A DNA stretch of 62,000 bases, from positions 15,419,198 to 15,481,197 of the forward strand of contig CM022670.1 of assembly GCA_012295275.1 (NCBI GenBank), in the 5' to 3' direction. The position numbers and the translations under genes were made by a program. The DNA comes from Chrysomallon squamiferum. Taxonomy: Eukaryota > Mollusca > Gastropoda > Neomphalida > Peltospiridae. Of the stretch, positions 22,196-62,000 are shown one piece after another; position 1 is the stretch's first letter, and every line of letters begins with the position of its first letter. The notes beneath the pieces were generated by a model. The model searched no databases, had not been told where the DNA came from, and saw only the letters and a program-made list of their open reading frames with translations.

Positions 22196-22207
22196 CGCGC
22201 ATGCGCG
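22196..22207. promoter_or_regulatory. Palindromic NRF1-type site
   Basis: CGCGCATGCGCG matches the NRF1 consensus YGCGCAYGCGCR on both strands, in otherwise AT-rich intergenic DNA. No promoter or gene start was recognised next to it, so the site may be non-functional. Confidence 0.4.
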
Positions 22208-23428
22208 TAATGTGGAAAAACTAGTTTTATTTGCTTACCTTTTTAACATGATCATTTAAAGTTTGTTCTGAATACAAATGACTGTGATGAACAACATACG
22301 TCTGAAAGTGCATGAGGGAAAACAGCGATATGGATAGACATGCACCACTGACATGGTTAAATAGAAGTAATTCGTGTACTTTGCTAGATAAAGAAACCGT
22401 AGCCGGCTTTGAGAGACATTACGCAAAGGAACGGCATTACTGATCATATTTAAATAACTAGTATATAAAGAAGTGAAGTTACTGAATTGACTTTTTAAGA
22501 AAAAAGAATAAAAAGAAGAAGAAAAAAAAATGTGTATCAGTAAACTGAACCCCGTGAGAGAAGTTCTTTAAATCCAGTGTTCAAAAAATATAAAATATTC
22601 TGCCGAATGTGTGTGGTTTTTAATTAAGTCATATCAGTTATGTTGCTAGTAGTTTAAAATGCGAGGATGAAACAAAACTGTAACATTCTGTGACGTACTC
22701 AGGCTTAGGAGGAAATTTAATACAGCTTGGGGGATCAGTATGGCATGGGGGAACACAGATACAATTTCATATATTAATGGTGTTGATATTTTAGAAACTG
22801 CTATTATTATTTTTATTATTATTTCTGTGTTTGTTCTTTCTCTCGTCATTCCTTTCCTTCTTTGTTGCTTCCTTTCTTTCTTTCACTGTTACGTATTTTG
22901 CTTTCCGTCAGAGAATAAATTATTACAATTTTTTTAAAAATTTAAAAAATTATATATATTCACAATATTCAGCATGTTTTTACTGAGTAAACTTACAAAT
23001 GTCATCTAGAGAAGAAAAAAAATAACTGAGTGATTTCAGTGAACTCACTACGACCAGAAAATACTAATATATTAATGTCCCACGAGGAAAATTAAATTGT
23101 CTTTGGCTCTGACATTCAGCTGATCAATTAGCACCGGCGAGATCGCCAGAGAAATGAGTTATCAGCTCTGATGTTCAGCCACAATGATTATTCTAACAGT
23201 ATCTGAAAATAATAAAAATTATTTCTGATGCTTGTCAGAAACTGATCAATTTTAGTTTCAAGCATTAATGTGAAAATGTGTAAAATAAATTAAATAAATA
23301 AACAAACAACAGCACTGTTTGAAATTTTTATTGCAATTGTTATTGTTATCGTTATTATCATTGTTACAGCTGCTGCATTGTTTGTATTAGTTTTATGCTG
23401 ATGATTCTTTTTTTATTATTATTTTCGT

Positions 23429-23640
23429 AACTAGTAGTAGTAGAAGTTATAGTAGTAGTGGTAGTAGTAATAGTTGTATTAGTAATAGTAATAGTTGCAG
23501 CAGTAGTAGTAATAGTAGTAACACTAGTAACAGTAGCTGTATCAGCAGTAGTAATGGTACTAGTAGTAGTAGTAGTTGGAGTAGTGGTAGTAGTAGTAGT
23601 AGTAGAAGCAGCAGTGGTGATAAAAGTTGTAGTAGTAACA
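23429..23640. repeat. Degenerate (AGT)n trinucleotide array
   Basis: AGT units are mixed with AAT, TGT, GCA and GGT variants, giving long Val/Thr-rich spurious ORFs on both strands. Confidence 0.9.
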
Positions 23641-24194
23641 GTTTTTGTTGTCATTGTAATTTATGCTCTTGTGACAGTGTGTTTCCTTTTCAATATTTAT
23701 TTTGTTTCTTCGATGATAAAATTATCTGTAATGTTATTACATTTCTTGGACTTTATTTCATAAATCGCAAATTAAACTAATTTTTGTATATTATTACAGT
23801 TCACATTAACAACAGTGGCCAAAATCTGCTTGCAGAAATCGAATAATTGTGAACTTATGGGTGACTTAATGAATTAAAAACTAAAACGAAAGACAGAAAA
23901 ACTAACGAACATGGTTACAAAGGCAAGTTCTGCTTCAGACGCTGTTAATACTCAGCTGAGTCTGTCCAGGACTTTCGGTGAATCACGGTAACATAATGTG
24001 GAATGATTAAAATGAAATAATCGAGACTATGGCCGCTCGTGTGACAGTTTTTAATTACAGCCCCTGGTGCTGACAGCAGAAACTGGGTTGTTATCGACCG
24101 AAACAGCCTCTAAATAGCAGAGTGCCAATTTCGATACTTTGACAATTTCATTTGATGAGTTTCGTAAAAGGACATCGTTAACTCGAAAAAGATG

Positions 24195-24249
24195 AAAAGC
24201 TGTCGGAGGTGCATTTCAAAATACCGACAGCTTTTTTCTTTTTTTTTTT

Positions 24250-24294
<45 letters not shown>
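24195..24294 (+). repeat. 12-bp hairpin followed by a long poly-T tract
   Basis: The perfect inverted arms AAAAGCTGTCGG (24195-24206) and CCGACAGCTTTT (24224-24235) flank a 17-nt loop. A nearly pure T run follows to 24294. It has the shape of a bacterial intrinsic terminator, but in a eukaryotic intergenic setting that is most likely fortuitous or part of a small repeat. Confidence 0.6.
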
Positions 24295-25494
24295 CTTACT
24301 CATATGTAAATACTCATAAACACTCTTACATGACATATAAAGAGGTTTTTTTCCCCCTTAGTTCCACATAAAGAATATAACAATTTCTTTATAAATTACC
24401 GAAACCATAAAAGAATACTAATTCGAAAGAGTTAAAGAGTTAAGTTAGTTTGCTGCTACTTCTCAAGAGAAATATTCTACATACATGTGTATGTATAATT
24501 ATCTATAAACCTAAAATACGCTTAAACCAAGACGTTTATTGTGTGCTGATCCTCCGACGCTAAAAGTCATGAAATGAAATCAAAATGGATAAATATTTTT
24601 GTTTGCAGAAATGACGCTTCACAGCGTTTTGTCGAACTAATTCAAAAAGCAGAACTGGGAATTTTAATTTATTTTTAATCTCGAAAAACTTTGACTCAAA
24701 AAAAAAAAAACCCAGTGCGATGTCGGGTTTTCATTTTTACATCGTTAAAACTTAAATGCTTGAAATGCACTTTTTAGTTCACATTGTCGTTCTGATTAAA
24801 GTTTTATTTTTAATAAATTTATAATTTGCTTCCCACATCTTGTCATTTATAAATGAAGTTTCATGTAGTATATCAGATATCGTTCATCATACAGACAGTT
24901 AGGAAGGTAATGGGAAAGTATGTAGACTGTTACATAGGTAGATATCTGTAGGCATGTATGGATGCATGGATAGGTGGATGAACATTTATGTCTTTTTTTA
25001 TATGTGTGAACAATGTGTGTATATTTATTTGTATGTAGTTGTATGAATGTATGTATCTATGTATGTTCTGTGTGTTGTATATGTATATGTGTGTAAATGT
25101 GTGTATGTATGCATAAATGTATTAGTATACATACATACATATTCATAAATACATACATACATACATATACATGCACACACACAGACACACATGCATACCT
25201 CTGTGTAGTCCTGACACAAAACTGAATATGTCAACATAATTAATGTCTATTCATCAGGTCAGTGTAGTTTCTCATTAATGTGTTAACTGAACAAATATTG
25301 CTGTTTGTGTTCTCTCGAGAAATTCCTTCCATAACCTGATTACACCATTAGCCTGACGACTGCAGGGAATACGACAGATATGGTATTATACTTCATAACC
25401 TTATCTCTGTGTCCGCCAGACATCGAAATAGCGCTGTCAAAGTCAGATCCAGTAATCCCAGTGATGCCTTTTGAGCTGCCCACCAACAGAATGT

Positions 25495-26110
25495 CACGTA
25501 CGTTATTTTCAGCACAGTCTCACACCATGGATCTACGTACCATGTCAATATCGGCACGTACGTTACTTAAAATGCAACTGGATCTAAGTAGTGCGTTACT
25601 TAAATTACAGTTTGTCCACGGACGTAAGTACTGAAAATGCAACGTACGTACTTAAAATAGAGTTTGTCCATGGATCAAAAGTACCAGGCTTAAATTTCAA
25701 TGTACGTTACTTAAAATGAAATCCGTACATTCATCTAAGAATCACACTTATCGTGCAACGTACATTATTTAAATTACAATTGGTCCATGTATCTAAGTAC
25801 CACACTGATAATGTAACGTACGTTACCTAAAATACAATTTACTCATGGATCTAAGTGACATACCTATGTTTCAATGTACCTTACATAAAATGCAATTTGT
25901 CCATGGATATTTGGACAACACCATCAGAGTTACAGTATTTACAAACTGTTAGTCCATGGATCTGTTAAAAGAGTTCTGTGTAGTTAGTCTGTGTATCTAT
26001 TTAATAAGTCGCATATAATTAGTCCATGAATCTAACTACTGAGTCATGAACATTTAGTCCATGGATCGTGTTAATGTGTTATATATAGTTTGTGTCATGG
26101 ATCTGTATAC
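25495..26110. repeat. Compound degenerate minisatellite (about 58-bp then 35-bp units)
   Basis: A core close to GTCCATGGATCTAAG recurs at about 25523, 25614, 25666, 25725, 25783, 25841, 25899, 25952, 25987, 26022, 26057 and 26094. From 25614 to 25952 the spacing is 52-59 bp, and the units also hold an AACGTACGTTACTTAAAA block. From 25952 on, the spacing drops to 35-37 bp and that block is missing. Confidence 0.8.
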
Positions 26111-26173
26111 TTGATCCAAGAACGTAATTTAAAGGACTGTTAATTTAAGGATTGTGTATTGCACTGGCAATGT

Positions 26174-26176
<3 letters not shown>

Positions 26177-26241
<65 letters not shown>
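26177..26241. repeat. (CA)n microsatellite
   Basis: A pure 65-bp run shortly after the compound minisatellite. Confidence 0.96.
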
Positions 26242-26243
<2 letters not shown>

Positions 26244-27186
26244 CAGTTTATTTACTAGGAGATGAAAAAGACAATAGTTTGTAATGGTTTGATATCTACA
26301 ACGCTGCAGTTATAAGATTAGAAAAAAACTAAAATTTTGTTACACTTGTAATATAATACATCATATCTTGGCCCCCATTAGTAGTTATTCTTCATGCTGC
26401 AACATCAAAAGCAGGGTATTCAGTTTGAAACCTGGGGCACAGTAACACGAAACGTTAATTCGAACAATGATTTTGGAGTAGAATTTCCAGAACTTTATGT
26501 TGTAGTAAATCTGCTTTTACAAAATATAACGCAACGGCTGACTTCATAAACGTAACAGTGGTCTGTTCTATGATATTTGATATGAGCTCCAGGTTTATAG
26601 ATTTTTTTGTATTAACTTTTAATTCAGCTTTCAAAGGGTTACTGTCTGCAGACATCAACCTGATACCCTGACTGAGTCTTTAATCCGATTTTTGTCATGA
26701 ATATTCTCGAAAAAAAAAGAAAATAAAGTGTAAACTAGCATTATCTCAATGGGGTGTACTGCGTAAGTAATAAAAATAAAAAAATTTAAAAATTAATAAA
26801 ATGAAACAGTCTGTTGATTAACGTACAAACGTCTAAAGTCATATTTTACAAAGTCAATCACATTAAATGATATCATGCTGTCAAATATCACATTTAATAG
26901 TTTAGAATTGGGGACATATTTATTTTTGTTCTGTACACATATTTATATCTGCTTATATATATATATATAAACCAAAAGAACAGAATACACTGATAATCTG
27001 AATTAGAAAAAGAAACAGATTTTTCAATCAAATTCATTAGATTATTTTCTTAATTAGATTTCAATTTTTACTGAAATCAGATATGACTGTTTTTAGAAAT
27101 ATTTAATTATTGTGCAACAGAACCTACCGGCAGTTAAACAAATAAATCGAAACCAGAATACTCTCTATACGTATAATTATAATTTT

Positions 27187-27221
27187 AAAAATAATAATAA
27201 CAATAATAAATAAATAAATTA

Positions 27222-27258
<37 letters not shown>

Positions 27259-27270
27259 AATAATATAATA
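27187..27270. repeat. (AAAT)n/(AAT)n array
   Basis: A tetranucleotide run with trinucleotide flanks. Confidence 0.88.
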
Positions 27271-27833
27271 ATATTAACGATTAAGGTACACTTCACGCTC
27301 ATTGTTCTCTTAGATAGATTATGTTGGTTACAGAACTTAAGGCGACAACCATTAAAAACACAACACTGTTTGCAGACAGAAAAATATATTAGACAGAGAG
27401 AAAAATCAGACAGACAGATTATCGGACAGAACGGTTTTCCAGACACACAAAGTAACCTGTTCGTATGTAACATAGTCCCAAAACTGACCGCTACATAAAA
27501 GGTGTTTCGATTCTGCTCATCCCCTTCCTGAATGGGATTCTCGACACAAAGTATTCGTCTGTGTGTTTGTCTATTCTGAGACTACGGTCGTTTCCAGGTC
27601 GTGACCTTAACTGACCTCAGGTGAATCGAGTGACCTAAACAGTTAAATATTTAGAAAATGCTGTACGGAGAGCTGTTTGTGGCATTGATCAGCACACAGC
27701 TGCAGACATCAACCAGCGGGTACAGAAACACACTGGAGGGAAAGATAAAAAGTTGTGTTAACTTGACGGTGATTCATATTTCAGTGATGGTCGACACTAC
27801 TCTGGGATTTTTGGGTGTCCCTGTGAGGATGTA

Positions 27834-27836
<3 letters not shown>

Positions 27837-27868
<32 letters not shown>
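27837..27868. repeat. (GT)n microsatellite
   Basis: A short GT run followed by degenerate GT/GTAT sequence to about 28050. Confidence 0.92.
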
Positions 27869-27870
<2 letters not shown>

Positions 27871-30310
27871 AATGTGTGTGTGTCTATAATTTGTGTATGT
27901 GTTTACATGTGTTTATGCATGCGTGTATACATAGAGCAGCGCTTGTGTGTGCATACTTTATCATGTGTGTGAGTGTATATGTATGTGTATATATAACTAT
28001 GCATGTAATTGAGTGTACATGTACGTGCGTATGTATCTATGTATGCGTCTTTTTAGATTAATCCTACTAAACTCGGTAAAAAATAACTAATCTGGGTTCA
28101 AGACATTGTAGCAATGTCATGCTTAACCGGGCAGCAATACCTCCGCCTCCCGACCACCACCCCCCGCATTATCTAAAACGCCTCTTTCTTCTTTTTTTTA
28201 AACCAGCTAACCTAACAACAAAATAACGTCAGGTTAACGAGAAATAAATCACAGGATTTACGCTTGCACTGAAAAATAAAAGCTACGCAATAATTTAAAA
28301 TAAGTACAGGATGAGAATCCCTTATTCGAATTGTTTGGGACTGAAAGTGGAATACCAAAAGATAGTCAAAATGCGAATTCCATTTACATTTTGTTTACAG
28401 CTTATGCATGCTTTTTTTTTAAATATAATATTTTTAATAATTGTGTGTGAAAATAAGTTTTGTGTATTCAAAAACTTTATGAGAACGCTATTTCTAATAA
28501 AAGAAAAAAAGACAAAGGAAATGTCAGTAAAAAAAAAAATATAACAAAATGTTAAACATCCACTTATATTTGTGTGTCCAACACATTCTCCGAGAGTTCT
28601 TCCTGCAGTACGCATAACGACTGTTAGCAATCAGAGGAAATAGGTGGTTACAAGGTCACGTGAGTTCATTGTTGTTAGTTTTTTTTAAAACAATAATAAT
28701 AAAATTAAAAAATAAAATATCTATGAAACACAGGAAGAATTTAAAAGGAGCAACGAAGAAAAAATAAAGCAGACAATTTGACAATGTAATCAAGTGTCAA
28801 AGATTACTTTGTTAAAAATCTTAATGACCGGAAGAGAGTTTTCATCGCCATCGTTAATGACCGTGGTTCAAAGTGTGCATTATTCTGTGAAATACCAGAC
28901 GTACGTAACAGTGTTTAATACAGACCACTAATTTCAGCTGTGACAAATTGTTGTATTGACAATCTGTTTTCGTCGATGGATTCACAAAAGCTTGTGCAAG
29001 GAAAGGAATGAAGTTTTTCATTCGCTTCATAGAGTAGTTTGTGAACACGCATAATACTGAATAATAACATTCACATGTTGAATACGAAAAGAAACTAATA
29101 CATTTTCTGATGATCTGTAAATAAAATGTAGAAACAGTTCCCTTCGAGTACTTTGGCGTAATCAGTGACGTCTTTGATATTTGATGTATTAAGCCAGAAT
29201 GACAGAAAAAAATATATATTCCTTCCTTCAGTGTTTTATAAATTATTCTTTATAATGAATTTTAATTTATTTTTTTTATATAATTTTAAAGTTAGTGTTT
29301 CAATAAAGTGAGGATGTTGTGGTGATAGCAATGCTGTTTCTTACTTCACTCGTCACTAGCTATCTTTTTGTCAGTGTTAAAAAAATAATAATAATAAAAA
29401 TAAAATAAAAAATAAACTAGTTTCAACTCTCAGACTACCAGCCAACTAGCAATTCAAGTGAAAAAAAAAAAAAATAAAAAAAAAAAAGAATTATAAAAAA
29501 TATTTTGGGTGAAAAAAAAGAAATGATCACTATTTACTGTGGAAAGAGCTCTAATGAGAAAATAAATATCAAAGCGTGCAGCAAGAGGGCGCTGTCGATC
29601 AGTGCAGTGTGTTTTTCTTTTGAATCATCTCTCTGTGTGAGTTTTAACATTAGTTTGACACGAACTGAAATACCACTGAACAGTGCCATTCATTGAGAAC
29701 ACGCAGTAATAATGTGTTAGAGATAAAGAGATTTAGGGGAAAATTCCAGAGAGAAGTTGGATAATGCAGTTTATTTATTTATATTCATGTTGAAAAAAAT
29801 AAACAGAGAAAAGCCAACATTTACATATGCTTGTGCATTTGTATGCATAATGGTTCTGCAATGCATATTTGTGTATGAGTGCTTGTAAGTGTGTATGTAT
29901 GTGTATCTGTAGAGAGATGTGTGTGTGTGTGTATATGTGCGTGTCGGCTTACTTATATGTATGTATCATCGTATATGTGTATATATCTGTAAGTGTATAT
30001 AAGTAGTATTAGGACAAAGAAAAACAGTATATTAATACTGATGAAGCAGTCATTCAGTTTGATTTGTCATTAGTATTAATTTTTTTTTTCCGCCGTCATT
30101 AATAACATTTCGGAAATTGCTAATCCTGGAAAAAAAAAAAACCGATACATTTCAAACACTCAATTAACTAAAAGGACATCCGTTTTTCTAATTAAATTGC
30201 TGATGTATTATATTCTGCTAAGTTACACCAATTTGTTATTTTCTTTACATCTCACCGAATTTATCCACGATAGCCATTAATTTCGTATTCGGGGTTTATT
30301 GCAATGGCCA

Positions 30311-30510
30311 TGACGTTAAGAATGTCATATCAGTCCATGATGTCATAAACAACAGTAGACAGTTCAGGAAGTGTGAATTACGATGACGTCATAACGAATT
30401 CGGTGGCCGTGTCATATGTAAATGTTATATTTTAAGCTCAGTAATGGAACTAATTTAATCAGTTTCAGTAAATGACGTAAATGTTACGTCAGGTCAGAGA
30501 GGAACACGTG
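30311..30510. promoter_or_regulatory. Cluster of CRE/ATF-like sites
   Basis: Within 200 bp: TGACGTTA (30311-30318), TGATGTCA (30338-30345), a perfect palindromic TGACGTCA (30384-30391), TGACGTAA (30473-30480) and its exact inverted partner TTACGTCA (30484-30491). An E-box CACGTG follows at 30505-30510. CREB/ATF/PAR-bZIP factors bind such octamers. It lies about 2 kb upstream of the first coding exon of the 4.1-like gene, so an enhancer or upstream promoter is possible. Confidence 0.4.
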
Positions 30511-30594
30511 TGATACATAAAATATGGCACCTACATCATCATACTGGCTTCATTATTATTTTTATTTTTATTTTTTTCTGTTATAGTATATATG

Positions 30595-30910
30595 TTAATT
30601 ATCATTTCCTCTACTATTATTAGTATCACGGCTGCTGCTGTTGCTGCTGCTATTTCTGCTGCTACTACTATCTCTACCACTACCATGACTACTATTCCCA
30701 CTTCCTCTACTACTACTCACCATCAACATCCTACATTCTACATCAACACTAATGCTACTGCTACTACTGCTTTCACTACTATTACTACACATTACTAGTT
30801 TCTACTTCAGCCTGCTAGCACTGCCACTACTACTACTACTACTATATCTACTATTACTATTACAACTTCAATAAAAACAACAATTACTACTACTATTATT
30901 ACTAATGTTA
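30595..30910. repeat. Degenerate (CTA/CTG/ATT)n trinucleotide region
   Basis: Imperfect CTA, CTG, CCA and ATT triplets. The Ser/Thr-rich ORFs over it on both strands come from the repeat. Confidence 0.8.
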
Positions 30911-31969
30911 TTGTTGTTGTTGTTCCACATCTTGAAATGTATCCGATTTTTATATTATAGAAAACAAACATTTCAATATTACAAGAGAGACACTAAAACA
31001 TAACTCGCGGACATGCCCAGGGCTAACTTCAATGAAGTAACATTATTACACCTAACCTTCTTTTTAATCCTGCTCCTCGGGCACACTCTATAACAATACA
31101 CCTAATAGTATTTCAGACAATCCTTAACAATCCTATGCCACCAAAACCGGTGTGAGCTAAATACTTCTCACGTTTAGGACGTGTTAGTCACAAATTATCA
31201 ACTTGCCAGCTACTTTCTATTCATGTTAAAATAGGCGTACCGTATTTGTCTCTGCAATTGAAGTGACTGTCAAAAATATCGTCCACATCACCACGTTCAT
31301 GATTCTTAAAGAAGTTAACAAGCTGAAATGCTGTTAGCTGAACAAGCGTCGTCAGTCTGTTGGAAATGATTATGATGCACCAATCTTAAACATATACTAT
31401 TTTCCATTTTAAATACAGTTCATTTTCTGTGATAATTATTCAATATACTGTTTTATTAATCACACTGCAGTATTATATCTGGTTACTAGGTAACCTGTTT
31501 GAAAATATAGATAAATTGTATACAAGTCCAAGCAGTCTGTATATACAGGTCTGTAGTCTAATAATTAAAAAATATCTTGGTCGTTTTAGTTAATGTTAAG
31601 TTTTAATTTTAATTTTATTTTTTATTATTATTATTATATAAATACTATTATCTTTTGAATTTAACGTCGTTTTTTAAAATTATTTTTCTCTCTCTTTTAT
31701 TCATTTGTCGGTGATGTTTTTTAGTTCTTAAATCAGCATATACAAATTTATTGTAATATGTATTACGGTGGTACACAATATAATTATATTAAGAATCCCT
31801 TTCTCTCTTTCTCTCTCTGACTGTCTGCATTAATGGAAAACTACTATCCTTTAAATTCCTTCACATCAAATAGAATGTTATCTGATAGCTGTTTAATTTT
31901 GTAATTCACATTACATCAATTTAAGGCAACCCAAAATCAGAAGTAAAAGAAGCCAGTATAATCCAGCAT

Positions 31970-32452
31970 ATTCAAAACGATAACGGACAAAAACACTCTT
32001 TCTTTTGTCTGGTGGCAGGCAGCAATCTTCTCGGCATTGCTCTATTTATGCTCACTGAAGCTTGATGAGAGTCGGTCACTGGTTCCTTTATTGACAGTAG
32101 CAATTGGGCAAAAATTCGAACCCGTCGGGAAGATGGTTTTATTTGCATCGATTTGGCCAAGTCGTACCCCACATTCGCTCGCGGCAGCAGACTTCGCTTC
32201 GCTTCTGCATGGACAAATAGGCGCGGGCTTCTTCTGCGTTTGTCGTCTGCTTGTCTAACAGGGTCATGGAATGAACTGCTCGCACTATTTAGATAGTTTA
32301 TCTGTGGAGGAAGGAAATACTAAATAAGCTGATCCAGTCTAGTAAGCAAGGATGCAGTGTGTCAGTGATTATTAATATCTGGATCGTTTTAGATACAGAA
32401 TTTTGTTCGTTGAAATTTCGTGTTTGATAAAAAAAATAAAATAAAATAAAAT
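31970..32452 (+). promoter_or_regulatory. Putative promoter / 5' UTR of the 4.1-like gene, upstream first exon
   Basis: CpG is enriched at about 32115-32245 relative to the surroundings. An octamer ATTTGCAT lies at 32141-32148. An in-frame TAA six bases before the ATG at 32453 shows the coding region cannot extend further upstream in this exon. A YY1-like AAGATGGCG (32460-32468) overlaps the start of the coding exon, a position where YY1 sites are known in animal genes. The transcription start is not determined. Confidence 0.4.
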
Positions 32453-60906
<28,454 letters not shown>

Positions 60907-62000
60907 GTCAGTGTAAATCATGTTTAGCATCTCCTAAATCAGAGGAACTCTCTTAAGTTGAATATAACTTTCATAAAGTTTCTCATGTGCAAGTGTAATT
61001 TTGAGAATCAGATTTTATTATTGTTGTACTGGTATTGATTATGGTTTGGCAGTGTATGCTAACACATTTTTTTAATTATTTCATTTTTCTTTTTAGTCTC
61101 AAATGTGTGTCACTATTTTACCATGCAGTTTTAAACAGTTCAAAACTGAGAATAATTTTGTTTTGTTTTAAATTCATATTTATCAGACATACATTTTCAC
61201 ACACTGTATCATCACACTGCCCTTGAAGAAAATTATTACTTATTAAATATGATTATGAAATGTGAATTCCTGATAAATCTGTTATTTTAAAACCAGGAAA
61301 CATTGTGTGGATGAGAATAGTTTGTTATTTGGATATCTTATTTATATCAGAATTATAAACACTTTTCTTTATTCATTGGTTACTTACAACATTTAAAATA
61401 TGTGCTAAAAACTAATAAAATTGAAATACATTATCTGTTAAGTTATCTTTTATTGATTACCTGTTGTTAATTAATTACAGTTGTAAATAAATATATATAA
61501 TAGCACAACCATGTAACAACTGGGAGACACAGAAGATATTCTTGTAAAAATTTTGACAGCTTTTGTTAACATATATTTTTATTAAAAAGGTAGTTTTGAA
61601 ATTTCTTTCCTGCTATTGTGTATTTAACAAACAATGATTAAATGGCATTCTCCTTGAATTAGTCACTTTATATCAGCCAGTTTTTATTTCTAATCAATCT
61701 GCCAGAACACTGAATTTAATTTTTTTAAAGTCTGTTTAATGTTGCATTAACCTCTTCACTGCTAGCACCAACTAAAATAATCCATGAAAATCACTGCACA
61801 TGTTTGTATGTGCAATTTAGTATTTATTTATTCTTACATTGAACTGTTAGTATAATTCAGAGATTAGAGTTCATTCTAACAATGATTACTGAAATAAACT
61901 GTAAATATTTTTTGCCAAGAATTATAAGAATATTTTCTGTTGCTTATAGCAGCTGTTACATACACAGACTTAAAATCAATTGAGTGAACCAAAGAAAATA
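60907..62000 (+). other. 4.1-like gene, next intron (runs off window)
   Basis: Starts with GTCAGT. The sequence is AT-rich, with no long microsatellite and no exon recognised. The ORF at 61035-61226 has no FERM-like content. Confidence 0.55.

Noticed and set aside
25495-26110. CRISPR-like array
   Set aside because: Repeats are degenerate, change period and have related rather than unique spacers, in a eukaryotic genome. It is a minisatellite.
27658-27972. 104-codon ORF, first half non-repetitive
   Set aside because: The second half is a GT array and the first half matches no family I recognise. No credible donor ends the non-repetitive part.

Overview
The window reads as nuclear DNA of an animal. 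Coding capacity is split into short exons with GT..AG introns, and all three recognisable genes lie on the + strand. Everything between the exons is AT-rich and packed with microsatellites, mainly (CT/GA)n, (ATT/AAT)n, (GT/CA)n, (GATA)n and poly-T. The gene families and the repeat style suggest a lophotrochozoan, most likely a mollusc such as a gastropod. That is an inference from style, not proof of taxon. I found no operons, CRISPR arrays, rRNA, convincing tRNA, transposase or reverse transcriptase ORFs.

Layout. (1) About 467-2388 is the 3' part of a small multi-pass membrane protein gene resembling the TMEM272 family. Three exons are visible and its start lies left of the window. (2) 2389-7440 is intergenic and repeat-filled. 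(3) 7741-18221 is a complete nine-exon tetraspanin gene of 244 codons, with the CCG, P-x-S-C and G-C signatures of the large extracellular loop. It follows a CpG-richer putative promoter at about 7440-7740. (4) 18222-31960 is intergenic. It holds long microsatellites, a compound minisatellite (25523-26110) and a cluster of CRE/ATF-like sites (30311-30510). (5) From 32453 to beyond the right edge is the 5' end of a FERM-domain gene of the protein 4.1 superfamily. Two alternative coding first exons (32453-32530 and 41090-41110) both end in phase 0. Both can join the shared exon 60772-60906, which opens the FERM F1 lobe. A third CpG-rich, YY1-motif-bearing candidate promoter sits at about 59300-59810, just upstream of that exon.

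The three products are all membrane or membrane-cortex proteins: a small multi-pass protein, a tetraspanin scaffold and a FERM cytoskeletal linker. Nothing in the sequence shows that they act together. No new biological system stands out. The most useful leads are the multi-promoter layout of the 4.1-like gene, the CRE/ATF cluster, the two minisatellites, several large inverted repeats, and microsatellites that abut splice acceptors in the tetraspanin gene.
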